Source: Thoreauomyces humboldtii (Eukaryota > Chytridiomycota > Chytridiomycetes > Spizellomycetales > Powellomycetaceae). Taken from it: a stretch of 26,373 bases of DNA. Location of the stretch: assembly GCA_027596035.1 (NCBI GenBank), contig JADGJA010000281.1:1-26373 (forward strand), in the 5' to 3' direction. Made by a program: the position numbers and the translations under genes. Shown here piece after piece: positions 1 to 9,843 of this stretch (positions within the stretch are counted from its first letter, which is position 1; every line of letters begins with the position of its first letter). The notes below the pieces were generated by a model, which saw only the letters and a list, made by a program, of their open reading frames with translations, was not told where the DNA came from and searched no databases.

Positions 1-1001
1 CCCCTGTCTAAACCTCCCCCGGAGCTCCCTGTAAGTAATGTTAGCACCCGACGAGAACAACTTGGAAAGAACAGTGATGGTACCGGTACCGTACCGACGA
101 GTGGGTTTATGATATTTTTATTTAATTCTGCTATTTAGGGTATTATTTATAGTAGTGTTGCTTGTCTTGCGAGAGGTGCCAACCAGAAATATCAAATAAA
201 TAAGTGGTAGCAGAGGCGAGCTGTCGTAGACACCGCAAGCGGGTAGATTTCTACTACAATATGTCATCCCAGTTTTGTTGACCCAGCGTTCGATCACTCG
301 AATGGCGAATACACTTGGAAGTTTTCCCAAGGTGGCCTCCAGTCAGCGTGTGCCTTCTCATTCACCCGCTCACTGGAAGCACCGTACTGTAGAGGAAGCC
401 TACGGGGCTCGGCTATGATGACGAAATCACTCGCCGTGCGAGTGTCCCAGGACCCACGAAAGTGGAGAACCCACCTGGGCCTCGCATACAGTGACGAAAA
501 ACTTGTCCCTGAACGGGCTTGTCTGAGCTCTCGCCCCGGACGTCTTCCTTTGAACTCGCTGGACTGCGACAGGATCCGACTTCGTGTCGCCAGAGTTAAC
601 CATACTCTCCCAAGGAAGTTGCTTACCCTGCTCGGCTCTGGAGGAGCAGACGTTGCTTTAATCAAAGATTCGTAAGGAGATTACATGTCGCAACGAAGGA
701 ACGGCGGGGGCTCCATCGGATGCAAACTACAAATTCCGCTGTGCTTGACTGGAAATTCTGCACTTGGCAACAGTACCGGTACCTGATGTGAGTGTTGACT
801 GTATGGGTCAACACAGAGGATGTAAGCAATACGTTGTTTTCGGAATGCGCATTGGTTGTTTTTCAAGTTTGGTGTGAAGTCGATCGGCCAAGCTGGGAGC
901 TCGATCAGAAAGCACAGCCACTGTTGTTCCCGGTGACGCGCACACCGGCGGACCGTTTCCATAGTTTTACATCACTATTAAAGTACAGTATACGTTTAAA
1001 C
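1..1001. other. gene-free left flank
   Basis: No gene can be supported here. Open frames exist on both strands between about 290 and 675, but they have no recognisable motif, no convincing start context and no splice structure. The stretch from about 105 to 215 is AT-rich against a GC-rich background. Two copies of a TACCGGTAC-type palindrome occur, at 79-96 and 773-782; the same motif recurs near 23.4 kb. The right end presumably holds the promoter and 5' leader of the monooxygenase gene, but I see no clear TATA box. Confidence 0.5.
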
Positions 1002-2892
1002 ATGCATGTGGTGGTAATCGGCGCAGGTATGACCGGCTGCCGTTCTTGGACGTGTCGTGCTTTGTTCTTACATTCTCCCGCTCTTAGGCCCGAGCGGGCT
1101 TGTCACTGCGAAAACGCTTCTCGAAAGCAACATCAACCGGAGCTTCCTTCGAAGCGAGAGCGACGCTTTCACCGTCACTGTCCTCGAGCAGGAACGTACG
1201 CTCGGGGGCACGTTCAAGTTCCGAGCATACGAGAACGCCGAGCTTGTCTCTTCCAAGCAGCTGACAGCATTCTCCGATTTCCGCTTCGAACAAACGTCCG
1301 ACCACGTATCGGCACCCGACTATGTGGCGTATCTTGATGCCTATGCGGAACGGAACAGTCTGGGAAAGCATATCCAGTTTGGAGCTACGGTGACCGCCAT
1401 CGATCGAAAAGGTGACGGACGGCCACGGCATGTGATCGAGTACACGACGCAAGACGGACAGAAGCACGTGTTGGAGTGCGATGCCCTCGCAATGTGCAGC
1501 GGACTCCACGTCACTCCCAACATCATCGAGGTGCCAGGTCTGACCGACGTTCGCAAGCCGATCGAAGTCATCCATAGCTCGCAGTACCATTCTCGGGAGC
1601 AGCTGAAGGGACGCGATGTGCTCATCTTGGGATGCGGTGAAACGGCAATGGACATCGCTTACGAAGCGCGTCAGGAGAACGCAGGGAAGCGCGTGGTCCT
1701 GTCACATCGTAACGGGTTTCTGAGTTTTCCGAAAGTCCTCGGCGGAGGTCGTGACAACGGGATTCCCCTTGACACCCTTATCAGCAACTGCTTCGAAAAC
1801 GCGTATGTACATCCGCTCGTCCGCTGGAGTCGATTCCGTTGGCACTTCTCGGACCAGTTCGTGAGACTGGCGTTGGTTGCGCTCACCGGCACGAGCATAG
1901 GTTTCTCACAATGGGTGGCTCCTCCGAAGCATGTGGGAAGGGCCTGGAACTTTTTGAACAAGTCGACCCGAGCCATGCCTTACATAAATCGACCTTACAA
2001 ACGGTCACATCACTGGAAGGGCATTGCCGACTTTCTCGAAGATGGCGAACATGTTGAAGGGGAAGTGATCGAATGTTACCCATGGATCGATCACCTGGAC
2101 GCGTCCGGCCAGGTTCACTTCAAGCGCAATGAAACGGAATCGAGCCGCATGGAACAAAAATCCGCCCCGTTTCGACCGGACCTCATCGTTTGCGCCACGG
2201 GATACACTCAACCGCCCCTTTTCCGAACCGATCCCTCCACCATCCACTCCGACTCACCTGCCCCATCACGCGTTCGGGAGATCCTGACATCCTCCAGCGA
2301 TCCGACCGTAGCCCACATCGGACTCGTCCGACCCAACGTGGGAGCCATCCCTCCCATCTCCGAGATGCAAGCCATGTGGTGGACGTGCGTACTCCGAGGA
2401 ACCCTGGATCCCAAACGTCTCCAATCGAGCGACGGTCACTACCGACTGCTACCCACCACGTCCCGTCGCATCGACTACGGGGTCGACCACAGCGCCTACG
2501 TCTACCAGCTGGCGACCGACATGCATGCTGCCCCGTCCGTCCTCCAGGGCGACCTGCTGCGTTCTCCGAGACTCCTCGTCGCCTACTGTCTGTGCGCGGC
2601 TTTCAACCCTCTGTTCCGGCTCGTGGGACCGTTCAGGTGGAAGGGCGCCGAGGAGGTGGTGTTGGGGGAGCTGTGGGAGACGGTGGCGAGGAGGGGCGTA
2701 TTGGGGAACGCGTTCATGACCGTGCTGCCGATGGTGACATATGGTGTCATCAACGGAGGATTGTGCGTAGCGGAGCTGCTGGTTTGGTTTGCTGTCATGG
2801 TGCTGGACCTGTTCGTGTTTGCAGGCTATAGGGTCGGATGCGGATGGGACGGCATGGCTAATGTGTTTTCGCGGGGAGTTTATGGGCAATAG
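1002..2892 (+). CDS. flavin-containing monooxygenase (FMO-like), membrane-anchored
   Basis: Two exons, 1002-1026 and 1088-2892, give 609 residues. The 61-bp intron (gtatga...ctcttag) splits the FAD-binding glycine motif, and splicing restores GAGPSG at residues 7-12. This fixes the start at 1002, because the frame that opens later lacks the Rossmann beta strand. A second dinucleotide-binding motif, GCGETA (190-195), should bind NADPH and is preceded by an FMO-type stretch with IHSSQYHS. The ATG motif typical of the family is at about 378-380 (DLIVCATGYTQ). Known relatives use FAD, NADPH and O2 to oxidise soft nucleophilic N or S atoms or to insert oxygen next to ketones. The substrate here is unknown. 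Residues from about 545 to 605 are strongly hydrophobic and suggest one or two membrane helices, as in microsomal FMOs. No biosynthetic cluster is visible around it. Confidence 0.9.
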
Positions 2893-3206
2893 AATGAAAC
2901 ATATCCGCCGGTCGTATCCTCTGATCTCGATACCACTGACTGACTGGTGTGTCATCGACCTTTCTGACGTCGGGTGGCAGTAGATGTTTTGTACACTGCA
3001 TATCATTGCGACACATCGCGGGCGACCTCTACGGTCCTACGCGCTCCGACAGGTGCGCCGCCTCGGCCCCCCATCGCAGTGATCACACAATCGAAGGAAG
3101 CACCAGCGGCGGGTACGGGCACAGGCCGAAGAAGAGTCTATAGTTTTCTGATTAGGGGAAGTTCTAAGTTACGAGATATAAGATAAGTTAGGGGTAAGCT
3201 TTTACG
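2893..3206. other. convergent intergenic region
   Basis: This is the 3' space between the monooxygenase (+) and the cis-prenyltransferase (-). I see no gene, tRNA or repeat. It presumably holds both 3' UTRs and termination signals. Confidence 0.5.
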
Positions 3207-4400
3207 CTACGCAGGTATTTGTGAATCGTCGTCTTTACGAGTGGAGCGTAGCGAGGCCCTCGCTTCGTTGGCTCGATCCGCGCAGATCTTGGGATAGTTG
3301 GCTTGAAACGAGAGGAGAATTGGAAGCATATTCCAAAACGTAAAGTCAGGCCAGAGGACGTCCAGGAAATGGGTTTGACAAGGTTTGGAGACCTGTATGG
3401 GAGTATCTCAGTGAGTGGGAGCCCACGGCGCATGTTTCGCTTGAACCGCCTCACCTGCCAGAGCAGAAAGTCGCTCAGCCTTTTCTCTCCACTGGTCCTG
3501 ACCAGCAGATCCAGATCTGGGTCCCCTCCTGTTCCCATGTACGCATCGATCATCCGCTCATCGATGTCCTCCACTGCGCAACGCCCTTCCCGCACTTCTC
3601 GCACAGCGGAAGCAACGGCAGTGGCCATCTCATGCCGCGACGTGTACGGACAGCAGATGTTGAGAACGGCGCGGGTGTGATGTTTGGTGGACGCCTCGGC
3701 CTGCCGAGCTGCGTTCTGAACATGAGGGGGGAGTAGTGACCGGTCGCCAAGAACTTTGACTCGGATGGAGTATTTCTCGACCAGACGGCTAATAGTTAGA
3801 GATGGATGTCAGCTACAATTGAAATGGAGTACCATCTTCTCTACGACGGAGCTTGCCTGTTATCTGCAAAGTCTTGCAGTTTCCGACAAGCCAAGTCCAT
3901 CAGAACGTCGACCTCTTCCTTTGGTCGCTTGAAGTTTTCGATGCTGAAGGCGTACACTGTCACAACCTGAATGCCGAGGTTCATGCACCACTCTAGCGTC
4001 TACGCTGAAGGACATCAGATGGTCAGGCGACTGGCTGACAGGATGCGTCCATTGGGGTGTTCACCTCCTCCAGCTTCTTGCTGCCAGCCGCATGTCCGAC
4101 CCCTGGCTTCACGCCTACTTTCTGAGCGTATCGCCGGTTCCCGTCCATGATAAAGGCCACGTGTTTCGGTATCGGTCCAGTGCGAAGGAGGCGGATGGCG
4201 GCGTTCTGGAAGGAGGTCCTCGCGCGCTGGAAAACTGACTCTGGCGCTGACGGTGGTGGGGAGGGAAGCAAAGATATGTCGGACATCGGTGGGAGATCCA
4301 TGACGGACTGAGGGGCGAGGGGCGGTGGTGAGGAGGGAAGCGAAGACATGCGGGACATCGGTGGGAGGTCCATGACGGACTGAGGGGCGACGGGCGACAT
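3207..4400 (-). CDS. cis-prenyltransferase (dehydrodolichyl diphosphate synthase, RER2/SRT1/DHDDS family)
   Basis: Four exons on the minus strand, 4400-4065, 3999-3857, 3788-3455 and 3392-3207, give 332 residues. The enzyme condenses isopentenyl diphosphate units onto farnesyl diphosphate to make the polyprenyl chain of dolichol, the lipid carrier for protein glycosylation at the ER. Family signatures are clear: [14 protein letters not shown] (catalytic Asp86), [22 protein letters not shown] and [18 protein letters not shown], then VLWPDF after the last intron. Introns are 65, 68 and 62 bp. The second uses a GC donor (AG|GCAAGC), and splicing there gives the same MDLA-to-VLGD spacing as human DHDDS. 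The N-terminal ~70 residues are a Ser/Pro-rich extension carrying an in-frame duplication of 24 residues. The frame stays open upstream of Met1 without another Met, so the start could lie in an unseen upstream exon. In other eukaryotes the enzyme works with a NUS1/NgBR partner, which is not seen in this window. Confidence 0.92.
3789..3856 (-). other. GC-AG intron of the cis-prenyltransferase gene
   Basis: The donor reads CAG|GCAAGC and the acceptor TATTAG|C. Splicing joins GATAACAG to CCGTCTG and yields [11 protein letters not shown], with codon spacing to the next conserved motif equal to that of the human enzyme. Two GT donors 9 and 12 nt further downstream would keep frame but add 3-4 residues and match the donor consensus less well. 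GC-AG introns normally have a near-perfect donor consensus, as here. Confidence 0.7.
4251..4390. repeat. 72-bp in-frame tandem duplication
   Basis: Two copies with a 72-bp period (4251-4318 and 4323-4390), differing at only a few bases, lie inside the first exon of the cis-prenyltransferase. They encode two 24-residue Ser/Pro units starting [12 protein letters not shown] (residues 5-16 and 29-40). High identity, including at silent sites, suggests a recent duplication. Confidence 0.85.
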
Positions 4401-4714
4401 GAACCTCCAAATGTATCGTAGTATTTGTATCCTGTCTCCTGGCGAATTGTTCCGATCGTTGACTTTGGTTGAATAGCTGAATGCCAGGTAGAAGTCGGTT
4501 CCAAATTCAGCGAAAAAAAACGTTCGTCGGGAAAACAGGAAGAAAGTTGCCGACTTCGTGGCCTGGCGTTCAAGCGGCCATTCCTCTGGCGTCTGGCGTC
4601 TGGCAACTCCTCAAGTGCAACGATCTCTCAAGGCAGCATCTGCTGGCTCCCCCTCTGAGAACAAGTCCTTCAGACTGGCCTCTCTCTCTCTCAACAGAAG
4701 GCTACTTGGACACC
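4401..4714. promoter_or_regulatory. divergent promoter region, cis-prenyltransferase / EMC3
   Basis: This is the 314-bp gap between two divergent starts and probably a shared promoter. No clear TATA box is seen. Close to the EMC3 start, the tract TCTCTCTCTCTCAACAG at about 4681-4697 looks like a 3' splice site, so EMC3 may have a 5'-UTR intron. Confidence 0.45.
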
Positions 4715-5872
4715 ATGACACAAGATGCGTAAGTCAGAATCCGATTCTTTCATGGAAGAGCTAGAGTTGCCCGTGCAGCACTTGACGATGCTAATCATGA
4801 CGCCCCGCTTTACAGGCAACAAATATTTTTGGACCCAGCGATTCGAGACTGGGTCCTCATTCCAATCATGCTGGTCATGGTCCTGGTCGGTGTCTTGAGG
4901 CATTATGCTACGCAACTGCTCAACTCGGTACCGAAGGGGCACTTCAAGGGCGTCCGAGAAAGGTTCCCAATCTCCCGTTTCTCTCGTCCACCGTAGCCCT
5001 CCGGCTAACGTTGAGCTCATTCCCAGCGCCGCCCTGATGCGCTCACGAACGCTCCGCTCGCCTGCCGGCGGTATCCTTCCTCAATCAGCATTCCAAGCCC
5101 GCGTGCGATATCTGGCTGCCGCTTTCGAAAAGGGAGCGTACCTCAAGAACCCAAACGCGGGTACTGGAGCAGCTCCCAACCCGATGTCGGACCCGGCGGC
5201 GATGGAGGGAATGATGGATATGATGAAGAAGAACATGGCCATGATCGTGCCCCAGACTCTCATCATGAGTTGGATCACCTTTTTCTTCTCGGGATTCGTC
5301 ATCAGTACGTTTCGCTCCAGGCACCTATAACGACAGGATATGTGCTGATCAGGTCTCTGCAGTCAAACTCCCGTTCCCATTGACCGTCCGATTCAAGGCC
5401 ATGCTTCAGCGCGGCATCGAGACGGCCGACATGGATGTCACGTGGGTCTCGTCCCTATCCTGGTACTTCCTCAACCTGTTCGGTTTGCGAAGTATCTTCA
5501 CGCTCATCCTCGGCGAGGACAATGGTATGACCGAGAGATCCCATGCGTATCTTAATTCCCGGAAATTCTCCTGCACACCCGATCTAACGGCAGTGCTGCT
5601 TTCCGGGATACGTAGCTGCAGGAACCGACATGAACTCGATGAGCGCCATGGGCGGCATGATGCCCGGCATGGGAGCTGCTCAGCCCATGCAGCAGCCTTC
5701 CGAGGTCATCAACATGTTCAAGAACGAGAAGGAGCTGCTCGAGCTGGCGCAATGGGAGTACGGTCTCAAGGGCGTCGAACTGCGGGTGCTGCAGATGTAC
5801 GGCGCGGACGTGCCGGGCGGCGACGCTGGGGTGCCTGGTAGCGTCACGCTGAACAGGAAGAAGAGGGTGTAA
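4715..5872 (+). CDS. EMC3: ER membrane protein complex subunit 3 (EMC3)
   Basis: Five exons, 4715-4728, 4816-4962, 5027-5304, 5363-5524 and 5616-5872, give 285 residues. EMC3 is the Oxa1/YidC-superfamily core subunit of the ER membrane protein complex, which inserts tail-anchored proteins and the first helices of multipass proteins. Family features are [14 protein letters not shown] with the first membrane helix, GVLRHY, a lumen- or cytosol-facing ALMRSRTLR segment, the Met-rich [11 protein letters not shown] stretch preceding the second helix, [11 protein letters not shown], and [13 protein letters not shown] in the third helix. The C-terminus is a charged cytosolic tail. Introns are 87, 64, 58 and 91 bp. 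The last acceptor was placed at 5615 because it restores GEDNAA, which resembles the conserved DNAAD; an alternative acceptor 6 nt downstream also keeps frame. The first exon has only 14 coding bases. Confidence 0.92.
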
Positions 5873-6927
5873 GGGGTTCGCTTTTCATTTAGGGAGACAT
5901 TTCTCTGGAAATTATATGCGGTCGTCACATTCAGATCGGGTCGGACGAGATGTGTGTCGTTGATGGCGATACGTAGCCTCAACGAGCTGCTTCGTCCTGG
6001 GCGGAGTCGCCTTGACCTTCACGAATGCCCGCAGGATCCGGACGGACGCGCTTCGTGGCTGTGGCCAAATCAATGCGACGCCGGGTCGGCGTGGTTTGCG
6101 AGGGCGGTGGAGAAGAACACGGTCCCGTCCTTCATGGAAGGTCGCTGCACGAAAAATCGCTCTGCGAGTAGGGATACGGATGCAGCCACTCTCAGAATGA
6201 AGATTGTTTCTGGTCGGCACAAAGACGGGCGCGGGGGGGTGTCGACCGTTGCAAGTTTGAAGTATTTGGGAATTCGGAGATGACTTCAGCTTCTTTGGAT
6301 GTAACCGAACGATTTGATTATGTCTTGCCGCAAGAGACTGCAATGTCGATCACTTTTACTGACTCTATGAATCAAGTCCGCAGGGCGTCCTCGACGTCAC
6401 TCTCGACGTGGGGTTTGCTCCCTTCGACAACATCTGGAACCACATGTGTGCGGTGAGCCCGTTGACAAGACCGCGCGAACGGAAACGCGTCCTGGGACTT
6501 TCTGTGGCGGTGCTCTTGATGTAGTCCGCTTTGGGGAGGCGATCGACAACAGAGAGAGAGAGAGAGTCTCGGAGAGAGCAGAGAGACTCGAGAAGGAGCC
6601 AAAAAAAAAACACATGCGTCATCATCTGTCCACTTGCTTGCGCGTCATCATCACCCCCGTTCAGCACACTATTCCCAAAAGCACACCTCATCATCGTCCA
6701 TCAAGATTCATCATCGCTCCGCCCCCTAGCGATATAAGGGTGAGTGAGCGTGGTGGGTTGCCGGAGCACACTCTCCCTCCATCTTCACATCTCACTCACC
6801 ACACCCACTTACCACCCAAGCTTCCCACTTTCAAAACAAGAGCCCAAAGCAAACAGATCGAACCCTCTTTCTCCTTTCACAAACTTCTACTACTACTACA
6901 CCACACCTCCACACACTCGCACTCGCA
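5873..6927. other. 1-kb intergenic region with promoter of the LEA-like gene
   Basis: No gene can be supported, although a 143-codon frame opens on the minus strand (5912-6343). It contains an (AG)8 microsatellite at 6551-6566 and an A10 run at 6601-6610. From about 6640 onward the plus strand turns CA- and CT-rich and G-poor. This continues through the leader up to the ATG at 6928, a composition common in leaders of strongly expressed fungal genes. Confidence 0.55.
6731..6740 (+). promoter_or_regulatory. TATA-like element of the LEA-like gene
   Basis: GATATAAGGG contains TATAAG at 6733-6738, about 190 bp upstream of the start codon. If transcription begins about 30 bp downstream, the leader would be roughly 160 nt and CA/CT-rich. 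This is the only TATA-like site near the gene. Confidence 0.45.
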
Positions 6928-8705
6928 ATGGTCAACTCAAAGATCGCCGTCGCCGTACTCCTCGCATCTGCCTCCGCAGCAAACGCGTTCTCTGTAGCGG
7001 ACGCAAAGTGAGTTTCCTTTCCCATCTCCTCATCCGTCCAAGTCCACCGTCGTCGTGAGCAATAGTTCCTGACCCTTTGTCTGCTTCTTTTTCGCTCAGG
7101 AACGCCATCAAGAACTTCAACCCAACAGGAGGAGCCGTGGTGGATCCCGAGGTCAAGAGCGAATCGGGAGCTGCCTACGATTCAGCAGCCGATGCCGCTG
7201 CGCACGCCGCGAACGCAGCCGGCAGGGTCGCCCACAACGCTCGTGACGCCATCTACGATGGAAAGGACAGCGCCGTACATGCCGCCAAACAGACCACTCA
7301 GAACGCCAAGGCCGCCGCAGCTGCTGCGGCTGCATCGGCCGCCCAAGTCGCCAAGGACACCAAGGACACGACAGTGAACGCCGCCACCTCTGCAAAGGAC
7401 ACGACAGTGAACGCCGCCACCTCTGCAAAGGACACCGCTGTGAACGCTGCCGGTTCGGCAAAGGACACCACCGTCGATGCCGCCAGCTCGGCGAAGGGTC
7501 GCGCCGCTGCCGCTGCGTCCGCCGCAGATGCCGCTGTCAAGGACACTCTGGCGCAAGTCAAGGTCGTCGCAAAGGACACCGTCGAGGGCGTCGCCGACAC
7601 GGGAGCGGCCGCCGCTGGCTACGTCGTCGGGACCGCCGAGTCCGTCAAGCACGCTGCCGGAGACGCATACGATGCCACGACCGAGAAGGTGGCCAACGTC
7701 GCTCACGCCGGGAAGCAGGCGGTCGTCGACACCGCCAACGCTGCGGCCGCAAAGGGCCACGCTGCCGTGAACTCGGGCAAGGCCGCCGCCAGCGATGCCT
7801 CCGACAAGGCCGTCAAGACAGCAAAGGTGGCAACCGCTGCCGCTGCTGCTGGAGCCGCGCATGCCAGGGACTCTGCGTCCGATGCGGTCGACGCCACGCA
7901 CGAGAACGTCATCATCGCACGCGATGCCGCATCCCATGCCGCATCCGATGCGTCCGACACGGTCGCTGCCAACGTCCAGGCTGCCAAGAACACCGGCAAG
8001 TCCCAGGCCGCAAAGGTCGAGGACGCCACCAAGCACGCCTACGACGCTGCCGCCCGCGCTGCCGAGCGCAAGATCGCCGAAGCCGGCGACTACATCCAGG
8101 AGACCACCGACAACGCGAAGAACCGCGTCAAGCGGTCCGTCGAGAACGTCGAGGACACGGCCGCCGCCGCGGGATCCGCGGCCGGGAACGCCGCCGAATC
8201 CATCCGCAACCGCATCATGAACGGAGGTCGCAAGGGTCCCTACAAGCCCAAGGTGCAGAAGCGTTCGACCGAGGGAGGCGACAAGATCGCCGACCGCGTC
8301 CGCGCCGCCCAGGCCGCCGCGGCTGCCGGCAAGCCCGCCCTCGAGCAGAAGGTCGGAGAGTCCGTCGAGGCCTTCAAGGCGCGTCTCGCTGCTGCTCGTG
8401 CCGCTGCCACCGCAGCTGGAGCCAACACCGCCGCGGACATCAAGGCCCGTGCGGAAGCCGCGAAGACCAACGCCAAAGACACTGTAAGGGGAGCGAAGCA
8501 CCGTGGCTCCCTCGCCGCTCAGGAGGTCAAGGAGGCTGGAACCCACGCCAAGCGCGCCGTCGATGCCGTCGTCGGCGATGAAGTCCCCCCACTTGCTGGC
8601 GGTCGTGGAGTGTCTCCCGGCACCATCGAGAAGATCAAGGCCTACGTCGCTGCCAAGGCCGACGGCGTCAAGGTGGCCGCTGGTTTCGGTGGAAACGACT
8701 TGTAG
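6928..8705 (+). CDS. secreted alanine-rich LEA-like 11-mer repeat protein
   Basis: Two exons, 6928-7007 and 7100-8705 (92-bp intron, GTGAGT...CGCTCAG), give 561 residues. Residues 1-22 form a clear signal peptide (MVNSKIAVAVLLASASAANAFS). The mature part is very rich in Ala, Lys, Asp and Thr, has no Cys and no Trp by eye, and is built from 11-residue units. The cleanest run is about residues 115-158, with four units of the type KDTTVNAATSA. More degenerate 11-mers cover most of the rest (for example VKHAAGDAYDA). Such 11-mers form amphipathic helices in group 3 late embryogenesis abundant proteins and in lipid-surface proteins, but those are normally not secreted. Lys-Arg sites at about 370, 412 and near 510 could be cut by Kex2. 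A basic Gly/Pro linker (GRKGPYKPKVQKR) separates two helical blocks. Function is unknown; desiccation protection, surface coating or host interaction are guesses. Confidence 0.85.
7362..7493 (+). repeat. 33-bp tandem repeat (four copies)
   Basis: Units start at 7362, 7395, 7428 and 7461, each opening with AAGGACAC, and the register continues at 7494 (AAGGGTC). The first two units are almost identical at DNA level. Each codes for one 11-residue LEA-like unit. The exact 33-bp register indicates growth by unit duplication. Confidence 0.9.
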
Positions 8706-9417
8706 ATTTGCTTGTCGTCCCGGCATCTCAACCATTTTCCATTTTGCTCACTTGGCTCCTCCCCAACATACCCGCCTTTCGCTGCCCTTTCTTGTACACT
8801 TCCCAATTTTTGCGCACTCTCTATGTAAACTGAGAATCTGATCGTCTTCATAATTCTTGTTGTCCTTGTCATGCATCGGAATGGCTGGTACTTTGTTCCG
8901 AGTGAGAGCGGACACCTGTCGGAGCGTGCGGCTCGGCCCCGGGCGGAGCTTGACATCGGGAAGAAACGGAGCGGAGCTTTCGTCGTCGTTCGACAGATCA
9001 TTTTGTCTCCCTCGGCGGAGCCCGTCGAGACCACCACCACTTCCAAAAGCAGCTGGCGGCTGAAGGCTCTGATCGTCAGATACAGAATGGTTGTTGGTAC
9101 AGTACAGACATGAAAAACGGCGGAAGTTTTCACGATTCTTTCCTGGAAACCCTCCGGGCCATGCTGTCTGGCTGATACGTCCTGCAGATCCCAACAACAA
9201 CCAGATTAGTCATGCCTGGACGAAGCCAAGAGACGGACGGCGGAGACGGATGTCCTATCAGGGAACGTTGACCCCATGAGAAGTATAAAAGGACAGACGC
9301 CACGAAGCGTCCCTCCCATTTCCATAGCATAGCATCGGACATTCCTGCAAACTGAAATAGAAACGCACAGATAACCAACTTCCTTCGAAACTTTCCAGCA
9401 TCGAATACGTTCGAAAA
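8706..9417. other. intergenic region: 3' UTR and TATA promoter
   Basis: The first part is the 3' UTR of the LEA-like gene; the last 130 bp are the promoter and leader of the next gene. Open frames on both strands between 8750 and 9200 have no recognisable content. Confidence 0.5.
9284..9291 (+). promoter_or_regulatory. consensus TATA box
   Basis: TATAAAAG, 134 bp upstream of the ATG at 9418, is the best TATA box in the window. The predicted leader is about 100 nt and contains two TTCGAA palindromes (near 9383 and 9410), which resemble heat-shock element half-sites. A strong TATA box usually marks a regulated or stress-induced gene. Confidence 0.65.
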
Positions 9418-9843
9418 ATGACCTGCTCCTTCTTCACCCCCTCGTCCGTCCGACCCACGCAACCGTCCACCGCCACCGTCGTCATCATCTCCCATCAACA
9501 TAAGGAGAGCAAAAAGTTCCTTGCTCCATCACCGCCATCTTCCCCACGTCGTCTCACGACCCGCACCTCACGATGGAACGTCACCCGGTTCGGAAACCAG
9601 GACCTCGACGACCCCGAACACACGCCCAACCCCGTCGCGGGCGGTATGGTCCACATGCGAAGCTTCGACGACATGGACGAGGTCGTGGCCAGACGACCGA
9701 GAACGCCGGTTTCGCCTGTCGTCGGAGGAAGCGTTTGCTTTCGGTCGACGAGGGAGAGGAGCGGGGAGAGGAGACGGAGGGTTGAAGGTAGGGAGGAGGG
9801 TGTTGCAGGGGGTCTTTCCCACTTCTCGTCCGTGCGGGATTGA
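9418..9843 (+). CDS. small protein of unknown function with three V-x-G-G motifs
   Basis: A single exon of 141 residues behind a consensus TATA box, with AAAA just before the ATG. No known family is recognised. The N-terminal 55 residues are Ser/Thr/Pro-rich. The middle has RWNVTRFGNQDLDD, and the C-terminal half carries three similar motifs at regular spacing: PVAGGMVHMRS (72-82), PVVGGSVCFRS (100-110) and VAGGLSHFSS (129-138). Repetition of a protein motif 28-29 residues apart without DNA identity argues that the frame is translated. The segment between motifs two and three is strongly basic (RERSGERRRRVEGREE). There is no signal peptide or membrane helix. The competing minus-strand frames over the same bases lack such a pattern. 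Confidence 0.6.
   Translation: MTCSFFTPSSVRPTQPSTATVVIISHQHKESKKFLAPSPPSSPRRLTTRTSRWNVTRFGNQDLDDPEHTPNPVAGGMVHMRSFDDMDEVVARRPRTPVSPVVGGSVCFRSTRERSGERRRRVEGREEGVAGGLSHFSSVRD

Noticed and set aside
294..675. Overlapping frames near the left end
   Set aside because: Sense and antisense frames are equally open, with no motif, and the region is not clearly coding.
5912..6343. 143-codon minus-strand frame between EMC3 and the LEA-like gene
   Set aside because: It is basic and vaguely like a ribosomal protein, but no family motif, no splice support and no promoter are seen.
7182..8735. 517-codon open frame antisense to the LEA-like gene
   Set aside because: It follows from the repetitive GCC/GAC-rich codons of the sense gene. 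Its Gly/Val/Leu/Ser composition mirrors that repeat, and it has no start context or motif.
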